From positions 1,531,001-1,595,000 of the forward strand of contig NZ_CP004372.1 in the NCBI RefSeq assembly GCF_000590925.1: a stretch of 64,000 nucleotides of DNA, written 5' to 3'. Shown here one piece after another: positions 36,536-45,127 of this stretch. This DNA comes from Roseibacterium elongatum DSM 19469. Its GTDB lineage: Bacteria; Pseudomonadota; Alphaproteobacteria; Rhodobacterales; Rhodobacteraceae. Numbering within the stretch: the first letter of the stretch is position 1; every line of letters starts with the position of its first letter. The notes beneath the pieces are model-generated. The model was not told the origin of the DNA and made no database searches. It worked only from the letters and a program-made list of their open reading frames with translations. The translations under genes were made by a program, and so were the position numbers.

Positions 36536-36673
36536 TCAGGCGCTCAGCGACTTGCGGCCGCGGGCGCGGCGCGCGTTCAGGATCTTGCGGCCGGCCTTGG
36601 TGGCCATGCGCGCGCGGAACCCGTGGCGGCGCTTGCGAACCAGGTTCGAAGGCTGGAAGGTGCGTTTCGACAT
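36536..36673 (-). CDS. rpmH: 50S ribosomal protein L34
   Basis: Smallest large-subunit protein (45 aa): [20 protein letters not shown] then [20 protein letters not shown]. The frame is open upstream, but the family always starts at this Met. A good promoter lies about 90-115 nt upstream. It is the first gene of the rpmH-rnpA-yidD operon. Confidence 0.96.
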
Positions 36674-36761
36674 CGTCTCTCTCCGCGTCTTGCGTCTCGG
36701 GCCATGCCGGGGCGCGCGGAAGCGCGTCTCTCGATACGGCGGGAATCCATGATGAAGCGCG

Positions 36762-36790
36762 CTGATACGGACTCTGCGGTCACATGTCAA
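36762..36790 (-). promoter_or_regulatory. rpmH promoter
   Basis: On the minus strand TTGACA (36790-36785) and TATCAG (36767-36762) are separated by exactly 17 nt. This is a near-consensus sigma70-type promoter, fitting strong expression of L34. Confidence 0.75.
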
Positions 36791-36809
36791 CAAAGCCGGC
36801 GCGCGAAAT

Positions 36810-37295
36810 TCAGCTTTCCAGCGCGGCGGCAAGCTGCGCGATCTGCGCGGGCGCGAAAACCGCGACCCCGGCGCGGATCAGCGCCTCGGCCACGACACCC
36901 CGGCCCGGTTGTCGCAGCCCGTCGAAGCGGCCCGAATAGACAAAGCCCGACCCGCAGGACGGGCTGCCATCGATCAGCAAGGCGTGCCGACAGCCATGAT
37001 GCCGGGCCAGGGCAACCGTTTGCGCGGCGCCGTCCACAAAGGCGGCGGTGACATCGGCGCCGTCCCTTGTCCGGATCGCCCCGTGACCGTCCAGAACCGC
37101 CGCCGCATCGTCACCCGGCGCAATCTCGGATGCCGGGCGGGGTGTGAGCAGCCCGGCCGCGACCTCGGGGCAGATCGGGATCAGCCGGCCCTCGGCCTGC
37201 CAACGCGCCAGAAGCGGGGCCTGCAATGGCTTGGCGCGGCCATCGTAGCGCACGGGTCGGCCCAACAGGCAGGCGCTGACCAGGATGGGCTGCAT
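36810..37295 (-). CDS. DUF523 family protein
   Basis: Conserved cytosolic protein of unknown function (161 aa). [19 protein letters not shown] is the family opening, [19 protein letters not shown] the middle block and [18 protein letters not shown] the cysteine-containing core. The start is the ATG before [11 protein letters not shown], the usual family position. A perfect 9-bp inverted repeat lies 20 nt upstream. It is divergent from the TVP38 gene. Confidence 0.82.
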
Positions 37296-37314
37296 CGGGC
37301 GGGGCCTTTCGCGC

Positions 37315-37339
37315 GTAACACTCCGGCCACGAGTGTTAC
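37315..37339. promoter_or_regulatory. Inverted repeat GTAACACTC-N7-GAGTGTTAC
   Basis: Perfect 9-bp arms around CGGCCAC in the divergent region between DUF523 (start 37295) and TVP38 (start 37479). The AT-rich arms stand out in GC-rich surroundings and have no U-tract, so a dimeric repressor or activator operator is a better reading than a terminator. No regulator gene lies next to it. Confidence 0.55.
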
Positions 37340-37478
37340 GGAAAACCATGCGGTCCGTCACGGTTTACCCACCATGCGTCACGCGCCATCACTCGGGCGT
37401 GAGGGGGCTGTCACCGGCGACCGATGGGGCGCATGTAGAAGGCATCGCACTGGTCAAGACTGGGGAAAGGTGATTGCA

Positions 37479-38216
37479 ATGGACCGAACCGTGACGGACG
37501 ACACACGCAAATCCCCCCTTGGGCGGCTGGTGCTGCTGGCGCTGATCGCGGTGGTCGCGGGGCTGGGCTGGTATTTCCTGCGCGATACGCTGACTTTCGA
37601 GGCGCTGGCCGAAAATCGCGAGCGGCTGATCGCCTTTCGCGATGGCAACTACGCGGCCACGGCGCTGGTGTTCATCGCGATCTACGTGGCGATCGTGGCC
37701 TTTTCGCTGCCCGGCGCCACCATCGCCACGCTGACGGGCGGGTTCCTGTTCGCGACCTTTCCCGGCGCGCTGTTCAACGTGATCGCCGCCACCCTTGGGG
37801 CGACGGCCATCTTCCTCGCCGCGCGCTGGGGGCTGGGCGAAAAACTGGCCGCGCGCATGGACGCGTCCGAGGGTACGGTTCGGCGGATCAAGGCGGGCAT
37901 CGACGAGAATCAGTGGTCGATGCTGTTCCTGATCCGACTGGTGCCGGCCGTCCCGTTCTTTGTCGCCAATATCGTGCCGGCGCTTGTCAACGTGCCGCTG
38001 TCGCGATTCGCGATCTCGACCTTCCTCGGGATCATCCCCGGCGCGGTTGTCTATACATCCGTGGGCGCGGGCCTGTCCGAGGTCTTCGCCCGTGGCGAGA
38101 CGCCCGACCTTGGCATCATCTTCGAGCCGCAGATCCTGCTGCCGCTGCTGGGCTTGGCGGCGCTGGCTCTGCTTCCGATCATTCTGCGCGTTTTCCGCGG
38201 CAAGAAAGGCCTTTGA
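37479..38216 (+). CDS. TVP38/TMEM64 (DedA-like) membrane protein
   Basis: A 245-aa inner-membrane protein of the SNARE-associated/DedA superfamily. It has an N-terminal segment (RLVLLALIAVVAGLGWYFL), the conserved FSLPGATIATLTGGFLFAT region and RLVPAVPFFVANIVPAL, which is the re-entrant helix motif. Relatives act as lipid scramblases or in membrane homeostasis; the exact role is unknown. It ends 1 nt before the flavoprotein start, a pairing common in proteobacteria. Confidence 0.83.
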   Translation: MDRTVTDDTRKSPLGRLVLLALIAVVAGLGWYFLRDTLTFEALAENRERLIAFRDGNYAATALVFIAIYVAIVAFSLPGATIATLTGGFLFATFPGALFNVIAATLGATAIFLAARWGLGEKLAARMDASEGTVRRIKAGIDENQWSMLFLIRLVPAVPFFVANIVPALVNVPLSRFAISTFLGIIPGAVVYTSVGAGLSEVFARGETPDLGIIFEPQILLPLLGLAALALLPIILRVFRGKKGL

Positions 38217-38217
38217 C

Positions 38218-39636
38218 ATGACCGACCGGATCGAGACCGATATCTGCATCATCGGCGCGGGCTCTGGCGGGCTGTCGGTGGCGGCTGGCGCGGTGCAGAT
38301 GGGCGCGCGCGTGGTGCTGATCGAAGGGCACGAGATGGGCGGAGACTGCCTGAATTTCGGCTGCGTGCCGTCCAAGGCGCTGCTTGCGGCCGGCCACAAG
38401 GCGCATCACACCGCGCAGACGGCGTTCGGCGTGGCGGGCCATGACCCCAAGCCCGATTTTGCGGCGGCCAAGGACCATGTGCGCGCGGCGATCGACACCA
38501 TCGCCCCGGTGGACAGCCAGGAGCGGTTCGAGGGCCTTGGCGTGAAGGTCATCCGCCAGATGGCACGGTTCATCTCGGAAACCGAGGTGCAGGCGGGCGA
38601 CACGGTGGTCACGGCGCGCCGCTTTGTGATCGCCACCGGCTCGCGCCCGCTGGTGCCGCCGATCCCCGGCCTGGAGACGGTGCCGCATTACACCAACGAG
38701 ACGGTTTTCGACCTGCGCGAACGTCCGCGACACCTGCTGATCATCGGTGGCGGCCCCATCGGCATGGAGATGGCGCAGGCGCATCGGCGGCTGGGCTGCG
38801 AGGTGACCGTGCTGGAGGGCGACAAGGCCCTCGGAAAAGATGACCCCGAAGCGGCCGAGATCGTTCTGGCGACGCTGCGCGCCGAGGGGATCGAGATCGT
38901 CGAAGGCGCGCAGGTCGCCCGCGTGTCGGGCCGCGAGGGCGAGATCACGCTGGAAACCGAGGAGGGGCGCAGTTTCTCCGGCTCGCACCTGTTGGTAGCG
39001 GTCGGGCGGCAGGCGAATGTCGACACGCTCGATCTGGAAAAGGCCGGCGTGGCTTTAAACGCACGCGGGGTAAAGGTCGATGACCGCCTGCGCGCGTCCA
39101 ACAAGCGGGTCTATGCCGTGGGTGATGTGGCGGGGGGCATGCAGTTCACCCACGTTGCGGGGTATCACGGCGGGCTGGTCATCCGCCCGTTGCTGTTCGG
39201 CCTGCCCGCCAAGGCCAAGACGGCGCATATCCCCTGGGCGACCTACACCGACCCGGAACTGGCGCAGGTCGGCCTGACCGAGGCGCAGGCGCGCAAGGCA
39301 CATGGTGACAACCTGTTCGTGGCGCGGGCCGAGTTTGCCCATAACGACCGAGCCATCGCGTCGGGGCAGACCAAAGGTTTCGCCAAGGTCATGGTCGTCA
39401 AGGGCAAGCCGGTAGGCGCCACCATCGTCGGCGCGGGCGCGGGCGATCTGATCCAGACCTGGGCGCTGGCCATCGCGAATGGCATGAAAATGTCGGCCAT
39501 CGCCGGCATGGTCGCGCCCTATCCCACGATGGGAGAGATTAACAAACGCGCCGCGGGGGCCTATTTCTCTCCAAAGCTGTTCGAGAACCCTTGGGTCAAA
39601 CGGGTGGTGCGCCTGATCCAGCGCGTCGTTCCCTGA
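38218..39636 (+). CDS. Mercuric-reductase-like FAD/NAD(P) disulfide oxidoreductase
   Basis: Class-I pyridine nucleotide-disulfide oxidoreductase (472 aa). FAD site IGAGSGG (residues 12-18), redox-active GGDCLNFGCVPSK (C44, C49), NAD site IIGGGPIGMEMA and VYAVGDVAGG. In place of the catalytic HxxxxHPTxxE of lipoamide dehydrogenase it reads APYPTMGE, so it lacks that His, and the extra Cys pairs of true MerA are also absent. It is therefore neither Lpd nor a proven mercuric reductase. It is co-transcribed with TVP38; substrate unknown. Confidence 0.85.
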   Translation: MTDRIETDICIIGAGSGGLSVAAGAVQMGARVVLIEGHEMGGDCLNFGCVPSKALLAAGHKAHHTAQTAFGVAGHDPKPDFAAAKDHVRAAIDTIAPVDSQERFEGLGVKVIRQMARFISETEVQAGDTVVTARRFVIATGSRPLVPPIPGLETVPHYTNETVFDLRERPRHLLIIGGGPIGMEMAQAHRRLGCEVTVLEGDKALGKDDPEAAEIVLATLRAEGIEIVEGAQVARVSGREGEITLETEEGRSFSGSHLLVAVGRQANVDTLDLEKAGVALNARGVKVDDRLRASNKRVYAVGDVAGGMQFTHVAGYHGGLVIRPLLFGLPAKAKTAHIPWATYTDPELAQVGLTEAQARKAHGDNLFVARAEFAHNDRAIASGQTKGFAKVMVVKGKPVGATIVGAGAGDLIQTWALAIANGMKMSAIAGMVAPYPTMGEINKRAAGAYFSPKLFENPWVKRVVRLIQRVVP

Positions 39637-39670
39637 CGGCCCCGGGCACCGTCAAGGAGTACCGCGCGGC

Positions 39671-41062
39671 GTGGCCAATTCGCTATCAGGGCGCTTTCTG
39701 ATCCTGACCATCATCTTCGTGATGCTGGCCGAGATCTTCATTTTCGTGCCCTCCATCGCGCGCTTCCGCGAGGATTACCTGCTGGCCCGTCTCGAACGGG
39801 CGCAGATCGCCTCGCTGGCGCTGTTGGCGACCGATGGCATGATCGACGATGCGCTCGAGGCGGAGTTGCTTGAAAACGCGGGGGTGCTGAATGTCGTCTT
39901 GCGCCGCGACGAGGCGCGGCAGCTGATCCTGGCGTCGAACGACATCCAGCCCGTGTCCTACTCGTTCGATCTGCGCTCGCCCACGGGTGTGGAGCTTGTG
40001 CGCGATGCGTTGCGGCGCCTTCTCCGCCAGCAGGACGAGACCATCCGTGTGATCGGCGAGCCGGTGCGAGAGGCGGGCCTGCTGATCGAGGTGACGATGC
40101 GCACCGCGCCGCTGAGGGCCGAGATGCTGGACTACGGCCTGCGTATCCTGGTGCTGTCGGCGATGATCTCGATCTTTACCGCGGCCTTGCTGTTCATCGC
40201 GGTGCAGCGGCTGCTGGTGGTGCCGATCAAGCGGCTGGTCTTTGCGATGACCAGCTATGCCGATGCCCCAGAAGACGCGTCGCGCATCCTCGAGCCGCGC
40301 GCCTCGGTGCGCGAGTTGAGAGAAGCGGAATCGACGCTGCAAACCTTGCAGACGCAACTGACCGCGTCCTTGCGTCAGCGCGAGCGCCTGGCCCAGCTGG
40401 GCGAGGCCGTGGCGAAGATCAGCCACGATCTGCGCAATATCCTGACCACCGCCACGCTGATGGCCGACCGCCTCGACACCTCGACCGACCCCGCGGTGCA
40501 GCGCACCACGCCCAAGCTGGTGGCCTCGTTGACGCGGGCGGTCAACCTGACCGAGGCGACGCTGGCCTTTGGCCGGGCCGAGGAGCCGCCCCCCAAGCTG
40601 GAGCGTTTTGCCCTGTCCGATCTGGCCGAAGACGTGATCGAGAACGAACGCCTGACCGATGCCGACGCCTTGATCAGCTATGGTTGCGACGTGCCAAACG
40701 GCATGATCCTGCGGGCCGATCCCGAACAATTGCACCGCGTCCTGTCCAACCTCGTGCGCAATGCGCGTCAGGCCATCGCCGCGCACGGCGTTCCCGGTGA
40801 GATCAGCATTCAGGGCCGCGAGACCGAAGATGGATGGTGCATCCGCGTTGCCGATACCGGGCCGGGCTTGCCGAAAAAGGCGCGCGACCACCTGTTCAAG
40901 CCCTTCCACGGCGGGGCGCGCAAGGGCGGATCGGGGCTGGGCCTGGCCATCGCGGCCGAGATCGTCCGCGGCCATGGCGGGCGGCTCGAGCTTGTGGAAA
41001 CCGGCCCCGACGGGACGGTCTTTTCGCTGTTCCTGCCCTCCGGGGTCGCGTCCCTTCCGTAA
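39671..41062 (+). CDS. Membrane sensor histidine kinase
   Basis: A 463-aa two-component kinase. Membrane segments lie at about 8-30 and 157-178 with a ~125-residue periplasmic sensor between them. A HAMP-like linker, coiled coil (215-240) and H-box ISHDLRNILTT (His252) follow. The catalytic domain has N-box NLVRNARQAI, G1 DTGPGLP and G2 GGSGLGLAI. The GTG start follows AAGGAGT. No response regulator lies nearby, so it is an orphan here. It ends 72 nt before the tRNA. Confidence 0.88.
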   Translation: MANSLSGRFLILTIIFVMLAEIFIFVPSIARFREDYLLARLERAQIASLALLATDGMIDDALEAELLENAGVLNVVLRRDEARQLILASNDIQPVSYSFDLRSPTGVELVRDALRRLLRQQDETIRVIGEPVREAGLLIEVTMRTAPLRAEMLDYGLRILVLSAMISIFTAALLFIAVQRLLVVPIKRLVFAMTSYADAPEDASRILEPRASVRELREAESTLQTLQTQLTASLRQRERLAQLGEAVAKISHDLRNILTTATLMADRLDTSTDPAVQRTTPKLVASLTRAVNLTEATLAFGRAEEPPPKLERFALSDLAEDVIENERLTDADALISYGCDVPNGMILRADPEQLHRVLSNLVRNARQAIAAHGVPGEISIQGRETEDGWCIRVADTGPGLPKKARDHLFKPFHGGARKGGSGLGLAIAAEIVRGHGGRLELVETGPDGTVFSLFLPSGVASLP

Positions 41063-41134
41063 CGGAACGATTGTGGCGACAGCGCGAATTCCCGCTTGCA
41101 ACCCCCGGCGCAGGGGGGTAAACGCCGCCCCTAC

Positions 41135-41211
41135 GCACCGGTAGCTCAGCTGGATAGAGTACTTGACTACGAATCAAGGGGTCGGGGGTTCGAATCCTCC
41201 CCGGTGCGCCA
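41135..41211 (+). tRNA. tRNA-Arg (anticodon ACG)
   Basis: Complete 77-nt cloverleaf. Acceptor GCACCGG pairs with CCGGTGC, D-arm region TAGCTCAGCTGGATAGA, anticodon stem CTTGA/TCAAG with loop CTACGAA (anticodon ACG at 41169-41171), T-loop GGTTCGAATCC, and encoded CCA. It is expected to be edited to ICG by TadA and to read CGU, CGC and CGA. Confidence 0.97.
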
Positions 41212-41416
41212 CTTCTCTCAAATACTGAAATTTTGGGCAGGCGTCGCATGTGTAGGCGGCGGCAGGGCAGGATTTCGCCATCCGCGCCTTCGGGCCGGGT
41301 ACAGGCCACGCGCCTTGCACGCCCGTGTCGATTGATTCGCAGGGGTGCGGCGGGCGGCCCGGACGACCCGAGCGCTATTGTTTTCAATTGACAATTTCCG
41401 CCCTGCGCGTGGCGCC

Positions 41417-41434
41417 TGTCATTTATCTTGGACA
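41417..41434 (+). promoter_or_regulatory. PpsR/CrtJ-type box 1 (TGT-N12-ACA)
   Basis: TGTCATTTATCTTGGACA matches the TGT-N12-ACA consensus of the photosynthesis repressor PpsR/CrtJ. It is one of two such boxes 36 bp apart in front of a B12-binding protein gene. The motif is short, so the pair and its context carry the weight. Confidence 0.55.
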
Positions 41435-41452
41435 TGTCGAAAAAAACCGGGC

Positions 41453-41470
41453 TGTCAATCTTGATTGACA
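41453..41470 (+). promoter_or_regulatory. PpsR/CrtJ-type box 2 (perfect palindrome)
   Basis: TGTCAATCTTGATTGACA is a perfect palindrome (8-bp arms, 2-nt centre) and fits TGT-N12-ACA exactly. It contains TTGACA and lies just upstream of TATAGG, so bound repressor would block the promoter of the B12-binding gene 92 nt downstream. Confidence 0.65.
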
Positions 41471-41561
41471 CACGCGCTGATATAGGCTCGGGTCGGACTC
41501 ACCCCATACGGCCGCTCCTGTCAGGAGGAGTCGGCGAAGATTAATCAGACGGATCACGACC

Positions 41562-42398
41562 GTGACGCTTCATTCGAATGACCGTTTCGCCCCCCCGGAT
41601 GCACCGGGCCCGGTGACCCAAGGCCCGCAGGAACGCTGCCAGCTATCCAACGATGCCGTGGCGGCCTTGGTGGAAAAAGCCATGAACCGTTTATGCTCCG
41701 AACGTCGCAGTGCCGATATCTCGGACGCCGCGCGTGGCGTTCTGGGGTCGCCGGTAGCGGCGGCGCTGGCCTGCGCGCTGTGCGACATCGATGACGAGTC
41801 GGCGGAATTGATCGTCGCCGACATGATCGCCGCCGGGGTGTCGGTCGAAGAGGTCTGCATCGATCATCTGGCCGCCGCCGCCCGTCATCTGGGCGACCTG
41901 TGGGAAAGCGACCGGCTGCCGTTCATGGATGTCACCCTGGCCACGGCGCGCATCCAGCAGATCATGCGAAAGATGCCTGCGCCGCGCAAGACAACGTCTG
42001 CCCCCGCCACCGCGGCGTCTGGCGCAGCGGTGTTCTGCGCTGTTCCGGGCGAGCAGCATACCCTGGGCGTGATCATGGCCGCCGACCTGTTCCGCAGAAA
42101 CGGATGGGATGTCGGCCTGATCCTCGGGCAGGAGCATGACGAGGTCGTGGCCCGCCTTGCCCGTGACGATCGGCCGGTGATCGGCCTGTCCTGTTCGGGC
42201 GCGCATTCACGGCCCGCGCTTGTCCGCGTGATCCACGCGGTACGCGAGGTCCGTCCGACGGCCCACCTGGTCCTGTCGGGGCGCATCCTTTCGGATCCGC
42301 ACCTGATGGAGGGGTTGCCGCCGGTCGATGCCTGTATCGGCTCGATCGAGCAGGCCAAGGCGGAAATTGCGCGGTTCGCCAGCCTCGAAACCGCCTGA
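41562..42398 (+). CDS. B12-binding domain protein (PpaA/AerR-like candidate)
   Basis: A 278-aa soluble protein with a C-terminal cobalamin-binding domain. GEQHTLGV (E164, H166, G169) stands for DxHxxG with Glu for Asp; GLSCSGAHS and VLSGRIL fill the SxL and GG positions. The helical region before it has LGDLWESDRLPFMDV, with the Trp of the W-x9-EH light-sensor motif but not the EH. No methyltransferase is adjacent. Together with the PpsR-type boxes upstream this suggests a PpaA/AerR-like antirepressor of photosynthesis genes, or another light/redox corrinoid sensor. The specific assignment is inference. Confidence 0.65.
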   Translation: MTLHSNDRFAPPDAPGPVTQGPQERCQLSNDAVAALVEKAMNRLCSERRSADISDAARGVLGSPVAAALACALCDIDDESAELIVADMIAAGVSVEEVCIDHLAAAARHLGDLWESDRLPFMDVTLATARIQQIMRKMPAPRKTTSAPATAASGAAVFCAVPGEQHTLGVIMAADLFRRNGWDVGLILGQEHDEVVARLARDDRPVIGLSCSGAHSRPALVRVIHAVREVRPTAHLVLSGRILSDPHLMEGLPPVDACIGSIEQAKAEIARFASLETA

Positions 42399-42410
42399 CC
42401 GGATCGCGCC

Positions 42411-43049
42411 CTAAAGGTCCAGCTCCGCGATCGGAATGATGCGGAAGAACGTACCCTGTGACCAGACTCCGAACCAATCGGTGCCGTCGACGCGGTGCGC
42501 CTCTCCGACATCCACCAGCCGGTAAAAGCTCTTGCGGTCGATCAGGGCCTCCAACCCGGCGCGGATGTGGACATAGGGCGAGGGTTCGCCGTCGCCGCCG
42601 CGCAGCACCCGGATGGCATGGTCGGGGCCTGCGATGACCGTATCGCCGACATTGGTCGTGAAGGTGATGACCTGCGCGCGCCCCGCGCCCGCGGTCTCGA
42701 AATCGACAGCCACGAACGGCGCATCCTCGACCCGGATGCCGACTTTCTCGACCGGGGTGACGAGGAAATAGGCGTCGCCTTCGCGTTTGAGAATGGTCGA
42801 GAACAGCCGCACCAGCGGCTTGCGGCCGATGGGCGTGCCTTCGTAGAACCACGTGCCGTCGCGTTTGATCTCCATGTCGAGATCGCCGCAAAAGGGCGGG
42901 TTCCATTGATCGACGGGCGGCAGTTTGCCGGCCTTCTGCGCCTGTTTCGCGGCGGCGATCAGGCTGTCGGGGCCGGGCGTGGCGGCGGTGTCGGTGGCGC
43001 GGTCGCTCTGGCGGGTCACGATGATTTGTCCCCTTCCGGCTTTTGCCAT
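42411..43049 (-). CDS. DUF1285 family protein
   Basis: Conserved proteobacterial protein of unknown function (212 aa). PPVDQWNPPFCGDLDMEIKR and the IGRKPLVRLFSTILKREGDA stretch, then YFLVTPVEKVGIRVEDAPFV, are the DUF1285 core. It is predicted soluble. It is convergent with the B12 gene and divergent from moxR, adjacent to MoxR as in many alphaproteobacteria. Confidence 0.83.
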   Translation of the reverse strand: MAKAGRGQIIVTRQSDRATDTAATPGPDSLIAAAKQAQKAGKLPPVDQWNPPFCGDLDMEIKRDGTWFYEGTPIGRKPLVRLFSTILKREGDAYFLVTPVEKVGIRVEDAPFVAVDFETAGAGRAQVITFTTNVGDTVIAGPDHAIRVLRGGDGEPSPYVHIRAGLEALIDRKSFYRLVDVGEAHRVDGTDWFGVWSQGTFFRIIPIAELDL

Positions 43050-43110
43050 TTGTGATCGGCGGAATAGGTCTGTTACCTGTCACTACATATTCATTGCGCG
43101 GAGCATTGCC

Positions 43111-44130
<1,020 letters not shown>

Positions 44131-44134
<4 letters not shown>

Positions 44135-45024
44135 GCCAATCCGCCCTCCATACGCCCGACACGCTGCGGTCGCGCTCCGAGGCGCTGGCCGGCACGCTGC
44201 CCGCGCTCATGGCCGATGCGCAGCATCTGTCGGCGACGATCCTTCTGGGCACACATGGGCGCAAACGGGCGGGCACGGGTGACGAGTTCTGGCAATATCG
44301 TCCGGCCGAGGCCGGCGACGCGATGCGCGCGATCGACTGGCGCCGCTCGGCCCGGTCGGACGGGCATTTCCTGCGCCAGACGGAATGGCAGGCGGCGCAA
44401 TCGGTGATGCTGGGCGTCGACGACGCGGCCTCGATGACCTTTACCGGGTCGGCGTCGCGCCCGTCGAAGCTGCGCCGCGCGCAGACATTGGCGATGGCGG
44501 TCGGCATTCTGGCCGTGCATGGCGGCGAGCGTGTGGGGCTGACCCATCTGAACGAGCCGCCGCGGGGCGGCCGGGGTCAGCTTGTGCGCATGGCGCAGGC
44601 GCTGATGGATGGGCACGAGGCCGGCGACTATGGCGTGCCGCGTCCCAAGGTCATGCCCATGGGCAGCCGTGCGGTGTTTTTCTCGGATTTCCTTGGCGAC
44701 CCGGCCCCCATCGAAGAGGTCCTGGGCCGCGCCGCCGATCGCGGCGTCAAGGGCGCCCTGGTGCAGGTGCTCGACCCCGATGAAGAGGCGTTCCCCTATG
44801 ACGGGCGCACGGTGTTCGAGTCGATGTCAGGTGCCATTCGGTTCGAGACGCTGAAGGCGAAATCCTTGCGCGACGAGTATCTGGCGCGGCTGGCCGAGCG
44901 CAAGGATCGCCTCGACCGCGCGACCCGGCGGACCGGCTGGCGCTTTGCAATCCATCACACCGACCAACCGGCCGAGCCCACGCTGTTGTGGATCTACCGC
45001 GCCCTGGAAAAGGTGCGGGCATGA
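44131..45024 (+). CDS. DUF58 domain protein
   Basis: A 297-aa cytosolic protein of the DUF58/BatA-associated type. GTHGRKRAGTGDEFWQYRPA and GDAMRAIDWRRSARSD form the DUF58 core, with a VWA-like fold to the C-terminus. It probably starts at TTG overlapping the moxR stop (TTGA); no ATG is available before residue ~27. It works with MoxR in aerotolerance/cell-envelope operons of Bat type; biochemical role unknown. Confidence 0.82.
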
Positions 45025-45033
45025 GCGGGGAGC

Positions 45034-45098
45034 GGAAAACTCGAGTTTTCCGGGCCGATTTCCTTGAGGAAATCGTCTCGTTTCTCTCGAGAAAAACG
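45034..45098. repeat. Array of three adjacent palindromes (REP-like element)
   Basis: In a 103-nt spacer of an otherwise overlapping operon lie three dyads in a row. GGAAAACTCGAGTTTTCC (45034-45051) is a perfect palindrome. CGATTTCCTTGAGGAAATCG (45056-45075) is a perfect hairpin. CGTTTCTCTCGAGAAAAACG (45079-45098) has one mismatched pair. The TCGAG/TTGAG centres and flanking A/T runs repeat the same design, as in REP/BIME-type intergenic repeats. Confidence 0.7.
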
Positions 45099-45127
45099 GG
45101 TCTCGCGAACCGGATGGGTGCGTGCCC

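Larger units (their letters stand above)
41212..41561. other. 350-nt intergenic region between tRNA-Arg and the B12-binding gene
   Basis: No gene seen. The first ~160 nt are ordinary GC-rich sequence. From 41375 it becomes AT-rich and holds a palindromic patch (ATTGT...ACAAT, 41377-41395) and then two TGT-N12-ACA boxes described separately. TATAGG at 41481-41486 may be the -10 of the downstream gene. Confidence 0.6.

Noticed and set aside
38218..39636. Calling the flavoprotein lipoamide dehydrogenase or MerA
   Set aside because: The C-terminal catalytic His of Lpd and the vicinal Cys of MerA are both missing, and neither 2-oxoacid dehydrogenase nor mer genes are near.
41377..41395. Third PpsR box (ATTGT...ACAAT)
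   Set aside because: TGT to ACA spacing is 9, not 12. Kept only as an AT-rich palindromic patch.
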